A stretch of DNA of 64,000 bases from Theropithecus gelada (lineage: Eukaryota > Chordata > Mammalia > Primates > Cercopithecidae). Below, in pieces: positions 47,571-58,439 of this stretch. The notes beneath the pieces were generated by a model. That model was not told the origin of the DNA and ran no database searches. It saw nothing but the letters and a program-made list of their open reading frames with translations. The stretch covers positions 9,813,006 to 9,877,005 of the forward strand of contig NC_037673.1 in NCBI RefSeq assembly GCF_003255815.1, written 5' to 3'. The translations under genes and the position numbers were made by a program. Every line of letters begins with the position of its first letter. The first letter of the stretch is position 1.

Positions 47571-47779
47571 AGATCTGATGGTTTTATAAGGGGTTTCCCC
47601 TTGGCTTGGTTCTTATTCTCTCTTGCCTGCTGCTATATAAGACGTGGCTTTCGCCTTCCGTCATGATTGTGAGGTCTCCCCAGCCATGTGAAACTATGAG
47701 TTCATTAAACCTCTTTTTCTTTATAAATTACTCCTTCTCAGGTCTGTCTTTATCAGCAGTGTGAGAGCAGACTAATGCA

Positions 47780-48561
47780 ATGCCTTTAAATAACAGTGTG
47801 TAATGAAATAGGGAACCACAGATACCTTCTGTTACTGCACAAAAATTTGCCAGTAAGGGCAAGGTACTTGTAACAGTTGTCAAACATAAAGAGTTTCGTT
47901 ACACTTTATTTGCACTCAAAACACAAGTTTTCCAAATTGGCTTGATTTTTGTTATTTTTAAGACGAGAAGTAAGTACTCAGCTAACGTACAAATATTTTT
48001 GAAAAATAAACACAGTCCATCTGTCCCTTCAAAGTGAAAATAACATTTTAATTAGTGCATGAAAGACAGTAATGCTATGCAGAGTTTCTGAAAACAGATA
48101 CCTGGGAATGTTTTCATTATTACATGACTTTGCTGCCCAAAACAATATGTAACCTATTAAAAGACTCTCATATCTGCACACTTAAAACTGAATTTTCTAA
48201 TCCATTTAAAAGACTTCCAAATGTATTTTTGAGTGGATTTTTATCCCATATGTTTAAAATTGCATAACTGGTGGATGAGATTTTTTAAATGAATTTCATG
48301 GCTTAGTAAGCACACCCTTGTGGATCTACATATATCTCTGAGGTGTTATATCTCTGAGGTGTCACTCCCAGCTAAGACAGCATTTAAACCATGTCAAAAT
48401 GAGCTGATCTTAGAACCAAGCTTCAGATCACTGTATCACAATATATAAAACAAGGTTTTTTTAATCAAGCATATTTGATCATATTGCTATTATTAACATT
48501 TTCAATGTATTTTAATAAGAAAAAAAGGGGTACCAAAAATTTCGGTACCATTAATAAGTAA
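47780..48561. other. AT-rich unique DNA
   Basis: No gene or repeat recognised. A small palindrome (GGTACC at 48529-48534 and 48544-48549) is present and is likely chance. Confidence 0.4.
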
Positions 48562-48562
48562 G

Positions 48563-48572
48563 TGGAAATACA
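48563..48572. repeat. Left target-site duplication of Alu
   Basis: tggaaataca, repeated at 48877-48886. Confidence 0.75.
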
Positions 48573-48876
48573 GGTCTGGCACGGTGCCTCACGCCTGTAA
48601 TCCCATCACTTTGGGAGGCCGAGGCAGGCAGATCGCCGGAGATCAGGAGTTCGAGACTAGCTTGGCCAACATGGTGAAACCCTGTCTCTATTGAAAAAAT
48701 ACAAAAATTAGCCAGGCATGGTGGTGGGCACCTGTAATCACAGCTACTCGGGAAGCTGAGGCAGGAGAATGGCTTGAACCCAGGAGACAGAGGTTGCAGT
48801 GAGCCAAGATGGTACAACTGCACTCCAGCCTGGGAGACAGAGCAAGACTCTGTCTCAAAAATAAATAAATAATAAA
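48573..48876 (+). mobile_element. AluS-type SINE
   Basis: Starts 'ggtctggcacggtgcctcac', complete dimer, ends with 'tgggagacagagcaagactc' and an AATAAAT-type tail. Ten-base duplication at both sides. Confidence 0.95.
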
Positions 48877-49129
48877 TGGAAATACATTACTTTGTAAATA
48901 TTGTATATTTTATCTTTAGTTCATTTGTAGTTTCTATTTTTATATACTTTGTGTATGTGTATTGTCGATGCCTTTTAGCCAAAGACCACCAGGAAAACTC
49001 ACAGCAAGGGGTCTCAGCCACAACTACAAAGCGGTAAAGGAGTGAATCCTAGTCAGAATGATCACAGTGAGAAGCAGCACAATCCTGGCCTTGTGGCTAC
49101 CATTTTAACACTCGAAAAGCACCATTCTA

Positions 49130-49420
49130 ATGCTAGAACACCCACCTGCAATCTCTGCCTAACTCCTGCAAACTAGATGGTGATGCCCCCTCTCTCAGGA
49201 AGCCTTCCTGGACTGATTGTCTACTCTGGGCAGTCTCCTCATCATCCCCTCTGCTCTGCTTCTCACACTGTGTTTTAATGATCTGTAAACTCAAATGGCT
49301 TCTTGCTAAGGCTGAAGGCCTTAGACGCTAAGGGCTATGTTTTATCCACCACCACACTGCCAACCCCTATCTCACTGAAGAGTCCATAGTGTTTGGTGAA
49401 GATTGTATGTTCTGCGAAGT
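49130..49420 (+). mobile_element. L2 fragment (3' part)
   Basis: 'tctcaggaagccttcctgga' and 'aagggctatgttttatccac' with 'cactgccaacccctatctca' follow the L2 3' order (processed-looking Pro/Leu region, then the 'gggctatgt' block). Weak but consistent. Confidence 0.45.
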
Positions 49421-50371
49421 ATATCCCTGGAGTGGCAAAGCCCTGGCGCCCACTCCTCCTCTGTACTCAAAGAAGGGCAGTGCAGCTCCCCTACTCCGCT
49501 CTGCAGAAACGCAGGCCTGGTTGAACTGGATTCTGCAATCCAATGAGCTCCACTGGCAACCAGCACGCAGGCCTGGCACCAACTCTCGGCACCTGATTTT
49601 CGGTCACATAAAGTATATTTTAAGTATACAGGCTTTGCTGTGATTACAGCTTCTTAGTGATAGACCCACTGGGAACTGCTGCCTCGTGGCTTTCCGCAGC
49701 ATGAGGGAGGCCAAGGCCCTTTCAGAATTTTCCCTCCGGGGGCTTGCTTGCCTCTCTCCACCAACTTTCCCATCTTCCTGTCCTGCGACAAGGGTCACCT
49801 TCCCCACCCCTAAATCTCCCACCACATCCACACCTGATGGCTACATTTGGTTTGAGTGTTTTTAAATGAAACTTTTAGATCTCTATGGGATGAACTGACA
49901 ATTTCCTTTGGAACCAAATCCATTATACATCATGAGCCGGGTTCTCATAGTTCATAAACAATGGGCATTTTTCACCATTACCAAATAATGACCAAACCTT
50001 CCCTCACTTTTGTATGCCATGATCAGTGATAGGATCTTTCAGCATCAGCGATGAGACTGACAGTTGCTTTCCTTTATTTCAGCCTTAACCTGGAGCTTGT
50101 CCCTTGGGCAGATTGCAGTAAACCTCTTGGCACTGCAATACAGCACAGCACCATTGTTCAATCAACAATCCCATGGAGAGCATCCAAAGTACCACGCCTG
50201 GCGCCAGCAGCTGGGCTGGAGAAGAGAGCGGGGCACACAGTTCCCCAAGGCCAACAACCCGGCAGTGAACAAGCTGCAGCTGTGACTGCAGAGCCTCGTG
50301 ATGCTGGCTGCAAAGACTCGACACAGATGCATCGAAAATCAAAGAAGTCATTTGTGATATGAACAAACCAC
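49421..50371. other. Unique DNA, no gene recognised
   Basis: Frames up to 110 codons on both strands overlap each other with no domains. No repeat identified. Confidence 0.4.
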
Positions 50372-51114
50372 ACTGTGTTGAGCCGAATTGAGTCTCCTCA
50401 AAAAAAGATATATTCAAGTCCTAATACCCAGTACCTCTGAATGTGACCTTATTTGGAAACAAGGTCTTTGCAAATGATTAAGTTAAGATGAGGTCATGAA
50501 ATCCAATGTGACTGTGTCTTTATCAAAAGGAGAAATTTGGGCCAGGCACAGTGGCTCACACCTGTCATCCCAGAACTTTGGGAGGCCAAGGCGGGCAGAT
50601 CACCTGAGGTCAGGAGTTCAAGACCAGCCTGGCCAACATGGTGAGACCCCATCTCTACAAAGATACAAAAATTAGCCGGGCCTGGTGGCAGGTGCCTGTA
50701 ATCCCAGCTACTCGGGAGTCTGAGGCAGGAGAATCACTTGAACCGGGGAGGCAGAGGTTGCTGTGAGCCAAGATGTTAACTTTGCACTCTAGTCTGGGCA
50801 ACAGAGCGATACTCCATCTCAAAAAAAAAAAATATGGGGAAGGGGGAAATTTGGACACAGTGGGAGGATGAGTGAAGAAGGCCCTGTGATGACAGAGGCG
50901 GAGACTGGAGTGGTGCAGCTGCAGGCCGAGGAACACAGAGGATTGCTGGCCCCCACCAGAAGTTGGGAGCGAGGTGAGAAGAGCCTCAGAGGAGTGAGGC
51001 CCGGCCAGCACCTGGACTTCACACTTCTAACCTCCAGAACTGCAGACAACACACCTCTGTTGTTTTAAGCCACCCAGTTTGTGGTACTTTGTTGACAGCC
51101 CTAGCAAACTAATA
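50372..51114 (+). mobile_element. MLT1-type LTR split by an Alu
   Basis: 'agtcctaatacccagtacct', 'gaatgtgaccttatttggaa', 'aagttaagatgaggtcatga' before the Alu, then 'cacagtgggaggatgagtga', 'cttctaacctccagaactgc', 'ttgttttaagccacccagtt' and 'ccctagcaaactaataca'. Collinear halves, so the Alu is the later insertion. Confidence 0.85.
50541..50832 (+). mobile_element. AluS-type SINE
   Basis: Starts 'gccaggcacagtggctcaca', ends 'gtctgggcaacagagcgata' plus an A-tail. Flanks 'gaaatttgg' at 50532-50540 and 50846-50854 indicate an imperfect duplication of MLT1 sequence. Confidence 0.95.
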
Positions 51115-51412
51115 CACCTACCACAAAGTAGAGGGTGGCAGCCATCCAGTTATCCAGTGAGTAATTGCTTGGCACCCTCTAGACATTGAGGAGACTTTTC
51201 TAAACACAAAGGAGTGCATAGGAGAAGGATAACGGACAAAGAAATATCTAAGACAATGTCAAGTACGAGTGCCACTCAGAGAACTGTCATGGCAAGGGCC
51301 CAGTGGCTCCTGCGGACTGGACGGTCAGGAACAGTGTCTCTGAGGAGGGACACTTAGGCTGAGAGACGGAAGAAGAGAAGGGGCTGTTCCTGGCAGACGG
51401 AATGTATAAGAC
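51115..51412. other. Short unique stretch
   Basis: No feature identified. Confidence 0.3.
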
Positions 51413-51422
51413 AAAAGCCCTG

Positions 51423-51573
51423 AGGCTGCAGCTGGGCGTGGAGGCTCATACCTGTCAGCCCAGCATTTTGGAAGGCTGAGGCAGGAGGCCCTCTTGAGGC
51501 CAAAAATTCGAGAACAGCCTGGGGCATATAGCAAGACCCTGCCTTAACCAAAATTTGAAAGAACAAAACCCAA
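51423..51573 (+). mobile_element. FLAM (free left Alu monomer)
   Basis: A single Alu-like left arm: 'gctgggcgtggaggctcata', 'ggaaggctgaggcaggaggc', 'cagcctggggcatatagcaa', then an A-rich tail with no right monomer. Flanked by aaaagccctg at 51413-51422 and 51574-51583. Fossil monomers predate dimeric Alu. Confidence 0.85.
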
Positions 51574-51635
51574 AAAAGCCCTGTGGTGGGAAACAGGTGG
51601 CATACTTGAGGAACGGGAAGCAAGGCTCTCCTGGA

Positions 51636-51699
51636 ACAGAGGGGAGGAGATGCAATCAGAGATGAGTACAGAGGGGAGGAGATGCAATCAGAGATGGGT
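51636..51699. repeat. 32-bp tandem duplication
   Basis: Two adjacent copies starting 'acagaggggaggagatgcaa' at 51636 and 51668, differing at one base. A recent slippage or unequal-exchange event. Confidence 0.95.
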
Positions 51700-51783
51700 A
51701 GGACTCGAACGATGTGCTCCAGGGCGCTCAGATTCTACAATCCCCATAGGCAGGGCATTTCCAGACACTACCTGTGTGAGCTT

Positions 51784-52180
51784 CCTGGGGCTGCTGTGAG
51801 AAATGACTCCAAACTGGGTGCCTTAAAACAATGGAAATCTATTATCTCATAGATGAGGAGGCCAGACGTCTAAAACCCAAGTGTCTGCAGCGGGAGCTCT
51901 GAGAGAGGGCCTGTTCCATGCCTGTCTTCTGCTCCATGGCTGCGGCCATCCCTGGCACTCCTCAGCTCACAGATGCTCATTCCCACTCCACCTCCACGTG
52001 GTCCTCTCCTTTCCTTCCTGTAAGGACTTCTGTCATTGGATTAGGGCCCACCCTAATCCAGCATGGCCTCATCTCAACGTGGCTGCATCTGCCCAGGTCC
52101 CCCCTCTATTTCCACATCCACAGGGAGCAGGGGTTAGGATTCCAACACACCTTTCCCAGGACATGGTTCAACGCACAACA
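51784..52180 (-). mobile_element. MLT1-type LTR (minus strand)
   Basis: 'ctggggctgctgtgagaaat', 'gggtgccttaaaacaatgga', 'cttctgtcattggattaggg', 'cccaccctaatccagcatgg', then a weaker 3' part. The 208-codon frame 51881-52507 overlaps it and is chance. Confidence 0.7.
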
Positions 52181-53373
52181 CTACCCAAGGCCTATTTTCT
52201 CCTCCGGGCCCCACTGGCGCTAGCAGGGGATGGGGAAGGCTGGGTGCCCTCCCATATGGCCAAGGGAGGCCCAGATGCAGCCCACACACAGCACTGCCAT
52301 GGCCCAGACAGCCCATGGAGGGGGCAGCCCCACCTACCACAGCTGGCCACTGACAGCCAGGCCTCCACGGTGCCACGGAAGAAGATGGCGAAGGCTGACA
52401 ATTCTTCCCCCACCAACCCAGTCACAGGCTCAGCACTGCACGCCACGCAGCCCCAGACAAAGGGAAGAAGACCACAAACCAACTGGATTCACACATCAGG
52501 CACCTAGCAGAGCAGGGCCCAGAAAGACAACAGAGCTACAGGCCAGTCGCGATGGCCCCTGCCCTGCACCCCTGTGTATGGTGGGGTTCCGCCCTCCCAG
52601 CGAATCTGCCGCAGCCACAGCCCTGCTGGTAGTCAGGTGTGTACGGCACAAAGGTGGGCCCCATGTGGGACCCATCTTCTGGGACCAGAGTGACACAAGC
52701 TTAGTGGCACCACCTGGTATGCCCTCCTCCACCCCAATTGGTCCTGTTCCCAGAAACCCCAGGCATGAGGAAGGGGATTCGGGGAGGAGGTGAAGGACTG
52801 GACTCTTATTCAGACCCACAGAGACACTGGGGCAGGAGAATCACAGCACGAAGGGGGTGCAGGGAAAGGGGCTTTCTCCCAGCTCCAGGCTTCAGGGAGC
52901 ACAAAATCCTGGGCACCCCGAGGGCTCCAGCATTTCCGTGGAGCGGTAGAGGGCCCCGAGGCAGCATGCCAGGGGATGGCAGTGCCTGAGAGGTGGTGGC
53001 GCTGGGGAAGCGGGGCTCACCTGGGGAACCTCCACACAGTGCAGGAGGCTGCCAGCTCCAGGGGCTGCTGCAGAAGAAGGGGACAGACTACAGGGAAAAG
53101 GGTGGGACTGGTTCAGGAGAACCAGGGAAAAGCCCCCAGACTCCCAGCTCTGTGAGGACTTCACAGCACAGCCTGGGGAGCCCAGAATAAGCTCGCATTC
53201 CCACTGCAGAGCCGCCCAACTGAGCTCATCCGTTTCAGGCCCAACATGGTGAAGGAGCCAGTTTCCAAAATGCCACCTACATATTCTATGGTTCAATCCA
53301 CATCATGGCAAACTAAACGGTATGCACCCACCTGGCTGTGATTCTGCCCTGTTGTGTATGACAATGAGGTCTG
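52181..53373. other. GC-rich unique DNA with long but unsupported frames
   Basis: The most GC-rich block of the window, with long open frames on both strands (for example 52230-52793, 187 codons, and 52892-53296 minus, 134 codons). The translations are Pro/Gly/Arg-rich, share no known domain, and several frames are open at once, which is expected of GC-rich DNA. No CpG-island-grade CpG density is obvious. No gene is called. Confidence 0.4.
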
Positions 53374-53745
53374 TTGTTATGAACTGAAGTTTGTGTCCCC
53401 CCAGAATCCACATGTTGAAGCTCTAACACCCAGTGTGGCTGTATTTGGAGAGGGGGCCTCTAAGGAAGTAATTAGGTGAGGTCATCAGGGTGGGGTTCTG
53501 ATTCTATAGGATTAGTCCTTATGAGAAGAGACACCGCAGAGCCCACTCACTCTCTCTGCCTGCACCCAGGAAACGTGACAACACACACGGGTCGTCCACA
53601 AGCCGGGAAGAGAGCCCTTGCCAGGACTCAAAGTGGCCGGAACCTTGATCTCGAACTTCAGCCTCCAGAACTGTGAGAAAATAAATATGTCTTAAACCAC
53701 CCAGTCTGTGGTATTTTGTTACAGCGGCATGAGAGGACTGATACG
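53374..53745 (+). mobile_element. MLT1-type LTR
   Basis: 'gaactgaagtttgtgtcccc', 'ccagaatccacatgttgaag', 'gaagtaattaggtgaggtca', 'ccttgatctcgaacttcagc', 'ctccagaactgtgagaaaat', 'ccagtctgtggtattttgtt'. Complete solo LTR of the MLT1A/B kind. Confidence 0.85.
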
Positions 53746-54296
53746 TCTGTCCGTGCAAAACCTCCCCAGGCCGGTCCCTGGAGGGGCTCCAGAGCAGCAG
53801 CTTTAGCATTGTTGAGAAGAAGAAATGATATCCTTGGCCAACCGCACCCAGAATCTCAGGCAGTTATGGGAAGGGAGGCTCAAATGCAGATTCCCCTTGA
53901 GGCCAAGAGATCCTGATTCTGGGGTCTGGATGGGAGCGGGGTCTGTGCACTGTTAGCCAGGCCTCACTGTCTGCCACGGTGACTCTGATGCAGCGGTCCC
54001 CCCAACACACTTCAGCCAATGGCTGGAGTGCGGAAAGGGAGCCCCAATGCGGTTGGTGAGGTGTGAGTGTTAGGTTCCTAATAGGATCAGGGATAGAAAG
54101 AGCTGAACTTCCAGAAAAGGAATCAGACCAGGTGAAGACAAACCTCAAGAGCACTCTCACTTCCTGTTTCTCCCTCCTGAAATTAACCTTACACAAAGAA
54201 ATGATAAATATTTGAGGTGATAGATACAATGATTTGATCTTTACATATTGTATTCATGTCCTAAAATATCACATCTACCCCATAAATATGTGCAAA
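53746..54296. other. Unique DNA, nothing recognised
   Basis: No repeat or exon identified; a 121-codon minus-strand frame (53864-54229) is unsupported. Confidence 0.35.
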
Positions 54297-54597
54297 TTTT
54301 TTTTTTTTTTTTTTGGTTACAGAGTCTTGCTCTGTCGTCCAGGCTGGAGTGCAGTGGCGCAATCTCAGCTCACTGCAGCCTCTGCCTCCCGGGTTCACGC
54401 CATTCTCCTGCCTCAGCCTCCCGAGTAGTTGGGACTACAGGCACCCACCACCACGCCCGGCTAATTTTTTGTATTTTTAGTAGAGACGGGGTTTCACCGT
54501 GTTCGCCAGGATGGTCTCGATCTCCTGACTTTGTGATCCACCCACCTCAGCCTCCCAAAGTGCTGGGATTACAGGCGTGAGCCACTGCGCCCGGCCT
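54297..54597 (-). mobile_element. AluY-type SINE (minus strand)
   Basis: T-run of about 18, 'gtcgtccaggctggagtgca', AluY markers 'gggtttcaccgtgttcgcca' and 'ggttcacgccattctcctgc', ending 'gagccactgcgcccggcc'. Lies about 150 bases from an opposite Alu (54744). Confidence 0.95.
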
Positions 54598-54743
54598 ATG
54601 TATCCATTTTTAAAATGAAAAAAATAATTTTTAATGACAAAGTAATATATGATATAATATATGACATTAGTTTGGTTGAAAATTGACATTCTGATAACAT
54701 TAATATCTTTTCCTTTTTCCAAAGGAAATGGCTATTAGAAATT

Positions 54744-55027
54744 GGGGCTAAGCATAGTGGCTCACGCCTATAATCCCAGCACTTTGGGAGGCAGAGGCAG
54801 GTGAATTGTTTGAGCCCAGGAGTTTGAGACCAGCCTGGGCAATATGCCAAACACTGTATCTACAGAAAATATGAACATTAGCCAGGTGTGATAGTGCACA
54901 CCTGCAGACCGAGGTGGGAGGATCACCTGAGCCTGGGAGGTCGAGACTGAAGTGGGCCGTGAGTAAGCCACTGCACTCCAGCCTGGGTGACAGAGCAAGA
55001 CCCTGCCTCAAAAAAAAAAAAAAAAAG
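54744..55027 (+). mobile_element. AluJ-type SINE
   Basis: Starts 'ggggctaagcatagtggctc', has 'gtttgagcccaggagtttga' and ends 'cagcctgggtgacagagcaa' with an A-tail. Older than its neighbour by divergence. Confidence 0.95.
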
Positions 55028-55404
55028 AAAGAAATCAGTGCATAACCTTTCAGACCTGTTACATACCTTTACATACATACAAATTCCCATATGAAATATA
55101 CAAAATTATTTAGTGTGTGTTTTTGATATAAAATATATCCTACTTTACGTATTATTCTCTAACTTGCTTTTTTCATGCAATGGTACTTCCTGAAACTCTA
55201 ACAATGTCAGCATATTAAATTCTGTTGATATCTTTAACTGCTGTATAATAGTTCAACGTATAAATAAAATGCATTATATATTTGACTATTGGTGGGCAGT
55301 TATCAGTTCCAGTTCTTCTCTATTGCAGTCAAAAATTCAATGACCATTATTCTACATGTTTCATTGTTCACAGTATAACTGCTTTCTATTTTTCTTTTCT
55401 TTTC

Positions 55405-55699
55405 TTTTTTTTTTTTTGAGACAGAGTCTCACTCTGTCACCCAGGCTGGAGTGCAGTGGTGTGATCTCAGCTCATTTCAACCTCCGGCTCCCAGGTTCAA
55501 GTGATTCTCCTGTCTCAGCCTCCCGAGTAGTTGGGACTACAGGCGCCTGCCAGCATGCCTAGCTAATTTTGTATATTTTTAGTAGAGACAGGGTTTCACT
55601 ATATTGGCCAGGCTGGTCTCAAACTCCTGACCTCATGATCCATACGCCTCAGCCTCCCAAAGTGCTGGGATGACAAGCATGAGCCACCAAACCCAACCC
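55405..55699 (-). mobile_element. AluS-type SINE (minus strand)
   Basis: T/C-rich tail then 'ctgtcacccaggctggagtg' through 'tgagccaccaaacccaa'. Inserted into the L1M relic. Confidence 0.95.
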
Positions 55700-56154
55700 C
55701 CAGACTGCACATTTAACCATCACTTTGTCCTCTCACTGTAACTGACATTAGAAAGCTTTTCATCATTTGATGATCTGATGAGAAAAAGAGACTTCACTGT
55801 AGTTTTAATTTTCTTTTACTAGATTAAAAATGAGATTGAGCATTTTCCCATATGTTTAATAGCCATTTGTATTCACTCTCCTATAAATTTCTTTTCATAT
55901 CTTTTGGTCATTCTTCTATTGGATAGTTTTCTTTTTCTTACTAATTTATGGAAGTTCATTGAATATTCAGCATATTATGGCTTTATCTGTTGCATATATT
56001 TTTCCTCAGGCTGTCAATTGCCTTTTAACTCTGTTTACAGTATATTCGTTATGATACCATAGTTTTAATTTTTATCTAACCAAGTTTATTCATCCTTTCC
56101 TTTATAATTTGTGCTTTAAGGCCTCTTCTACTTGGGGGAAACGGATCATGGCTC

Positions 56155-56605
56155 CTGCAGATGTGTCTGTGTCCTAGTCTGGATCTTATAAACATTACCT
56201 TATCTAGAGAAAGGGTCTTTGCAGATGGCATTAAGTGAGTGATCTTGAGACAAGGAGATGACCCTGGATTATCCAGGTGGCCCTAAATACCATCACAAGT
56301 GTCCTTATAAGGGAGGCAGAGGGAAGTCGGACTCACACAGAGGAAGAGGTCATGTGAAGACACAGGCAGAGACTGGAGTGCTGTGACCTCAAGCCCAGAG
56401 ACTCCTGAAGCCCTGGGCATTCCAGAAGCTGAAAGAGGCCGGGAGCGACTCTCCCTAGAGCCTCCAGAGGGAGCATGGCCTTGCGGACATCAGGATTACA
56501 CACTTCCTGCCTTCAGACTGAGACAATAAATGGATGTTGCTGGTTTTAAGCCACCAAGTAGCTCTAGTTTATTGTACAATTTGTTGCAGTGGTGATATAA
56601 GACAC
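56155..56605 (+). mobile_element. MLT1-type LTR
   Basis: 'gtctttgcagatggcattaa', 'gacaaggagatgaccctgga', 'ttatccaggtggccctaaat', 'acaagtgtccttataaggga', 'ttccagaagctgaaagaggc', 'ctccctagagcctccagagg', 'gttttaagccaccaagtagc'. Inserted into the minus-strand L1M. Confidence 0.85.
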
Positions 56606-56852
56606 TAAAGTTCTACCTAAGGTTTGGGGCGGAGGGGGGAAGTCTGTATTTTCTTCAAGTGGTTTTAAAGTTTTACTGCTGCATTTAAGTCTTTAATCCC
56701 CATGAAATGTATTTCTTTAGGAAATTAAATTCAAGTTTTTTTGTTGTTTTTGCTTTTGTTTTTTTTCCTGCAGATAACCAATGGTTCCCATAGCACTTAT
56801 TGAATATCTGTGTTAGTCTAGGTCCTCTGAGAAGCAGGAGCCAGGATGGGAT

Positions 56853-56866
56853 GAAATGAGCAGGGG
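56853..56866. repeat. Target-site copy 1 (shared by Alu and L1)
   Basis: gaaatgagcagggg; copies at 57177-57190 and 57753-57765 (last lacks the leading G). Confidence 0.9.
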
Positions 56867-56867
56867 T

Positions 56868-57176
56868 GGCCAGGCGCGGTGGCTGACACCTGTAATCCCA
56901 GCACTTTGGGAGGCCGAGACAGGCGGATCACCTGAGGTCAGGAGTCCGAGACCAGCTGACCATCATGGCAAAACCCTGTCTCTACTAAAAAATACAAAAA
57001 AATTAGCCAGGTATGGTGGCACACGCCTATAATCCCAGCTACTCGGGAGGCTGAGACAGGAGAATCACTTGAACCCAGGAGGCAGAGGTTGGGGTGAGTC
57101 AAGATCATGCCATTGCACTCCAGCCTAGGTAACAAGAGCAAAATTCCATCTTAAAAAAAAATTAAAAAGAAAAAAA
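56868..57176 (+). mobile_element. AluS-type SINE
   Basis: Starts 'ggccaggcgcggtggctgac', contains 'ggcggatcacctgaggtcag', ends 'ctccagcctaggtaacaaga' and an A-rich tail. Flanked by target-site copies 1 and 2. Confidence 0.95.
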
Positions 57177-57190
57177 GAAATGAGCAGGGG
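57177..57190. repeat. Target-site copy 2 (between Alu and L1)
   Basis: gaaatgagcagggg, lying between the Alu tail and the truncated L1; serves as right flank of one insertion and left flank of the other. Confidence 0.9.
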
Positions 57191-57752
57191 GACTACTGGG
57201 TATTACTGGGTATCTACCTGGAGGAAAAGAAGGCATTATTCAAAAAAGATACTTGCCCACGGATGTTTATAGCAGCACAATCCATAATTGCAAAATCGTA
57301 GAACCAACCCAAATGCCCATCAATCAACAAATGGATAAAGAAAATGTAGTATGTATACACATACATATATATACGACGGAATACTACACAGCCATAAAAA
57401 GGAATGAATTAACAGCATTTGCGGTGACCTGGATGAGATCGGAGACTATTATTCTAAGTGAAGTAACTCAGAAATGGAAAACCAAACATCGTATGTTCTC
57501 ACTGATATGTGAGAGCTAAGCTATGGGGACACAAAAGCATAAGAATGATACAATGGACTTGGGGGACTTGAGGAGAAGAGTGGGAGGTGGCCAAGGGATA
57601 AAAGACAATAACAGGGTGCAGTGTGTACTGCTTAGGAGATGGGTGCACCAAAATCTCACAAATCACCTCTAAAGAACTTACTCATGTAACCAAATACAAC
57701 CTGTACCCCAATAACTTATGGAAACATAAAATTTAAAAATATATATTTTTTT
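57191..57752 (+). mobile_element. 5'-truncated primate L1 (3' 560 bp)
   Basis: ORF2 C-terminal and 3' UTR text: 'tagcagcacaatccataatt', 'cagccataaaaaggaatgaa', 'tatgttctcactgatatgtg', 'gatgggtgcaccaaaatctc', 'tgtaaccaaatacaacctgt'. A relic frame at 57253-57519 encodes the end of ORF2p. A/T-rich tail at 57721-57752. L1PA/L1PB age. Flanked by target-site copies 2 and 3. Confidence 0.9.
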
Positions 57753-57765
57753 AAATGAGCAGGGG
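57753..57765. repeat. Target-site copy 3
   Basis: aaatgagcagggg after the L1 tail; third copy of the same 13-base site. Confidence 0.9.
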
Positions 57766-58224
57766 TCTATTAGGGGAATCACCGTTGAGAGATCGGGGGT
57801 AAGAACTGAGGAGGCTGGTGGAGGATGGGGAGGAGGCATTCTAGATGCCCCACAGTCTAAGGGGGAGCCCCTAGTCAAAGGCACCCATCAGAAGAGGCCT
57901 GTGTCTCCCAGGAAGAGCTGGTCCTAGCTCCCCTGCTCGCAGGCAGGAGCTGGTGCAATGGACTTCCCAGAGCGGGGCCTTTGCTCATTACCCTGTGTAG
58001 CTGAAGCTCTGTAAGGTGCACTCCCGTGGCCACCAGCCCACTTTTTCCCATTGACTTGACAGCCACCTCTGTCACCAAATCCGCTCATGCACAGTCAATC
58101 ACTTCCTCACCCTCGCCAGTGTCCCACTGCTTTCGCAGCTGCGGCTTTAGGATCTGTCCAGGTCCTGGGAAGAAAAGTACCCTGCCCTTCTCCTTCCCCT
58201 GGGACCTGGTAGTCTTGGCTTTTC
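57766..58224. other. Unclassified DNA, perhaps an old LTR
   Basis: The pre-insertion sequence around 56811-56852 joined to 57766 onward reads like an old LTR-type repeat, but the family is unknown. No gene seen. Confidence 0.3.
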
Positions 58225-58435
58225 TTCCATGTGTACTCTTTCGTATGAAATATAGAATGAATTTGTCAACTTCCTGGAAAAATCTTGTAGAGATTTTGAT
58301 TGGCAACTCATTGAATTTATAAGCTCGTCTGAGAAAACGTGACCTCCTTACCACATGAAACCTTCCCATTTTTAAACATAATTCATCTCTTCTTTTATTT
58401 AGGATTTCTCCATTTACATCTCACATTTTTTAAGA
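58225..58435 (-). mobile_element. L1M ORF2 fragment (minus strand)
   Basis: 'gaatttgtcaacttcctgga', 'gattttgattggcaactcat', 'tttatttaggatttctcc' match an old L1 reverse-transcriptase-region ORF2 on the minus strand. Probably part of the same relic as 55040-56810 or 59890-62560. Confidence 0.6.
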
Positions 58436-58439
58436 AAGA

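Larger units (their letters stand above)
47122..47779 (+). mobile_element. THE1/MST-type LTR split by an Alu
   Basis: Plus-strand THE1 order: 'gggctgtgtcaccacccaaa', 'tcatcttgaattgtagctcc', 'aggtaattgaatcatgggga', then the Alu, then 'gatggttttataaggggttt', 'ttaaacctctttttctttat' and a 3' end 'gagagcagactaatgca'. Relatively close to consensus, consistent with a primate-age MaLR. Confidence 0.9.
55040..56810 (-). mobile_element. Old L1M ORF2/3' region (minus), interrupted
   Basis: Minus-strand L1 landmarks: 'taactgctgtataatagttc', 'aatgagattgagcattttcc', 'catatgtttaatagccattt', 'tggtcattcttctattggat', then after an MLT1 LTR 'catttaagtctttaatcccc' and 'gcacttattgaatatc'. Split by an Alu (55405-55699) and an MLT1 (56155-56605). 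Non-functional. Confidence 0.65.

Noticed and set aside
48529..48549. GGTACC palindrome around a nine-base centre
   Set aside because: Too short to be a functional hairpin or terminator claim in a vertebrate genome; expected by chance.
51881..52507. 208-codon open frame
   Set aside because: It begins inside a minus-strand MLT1 LTR, runs into GC-rich DNA with other frames open too, and has no domain, so it is most likely chance.
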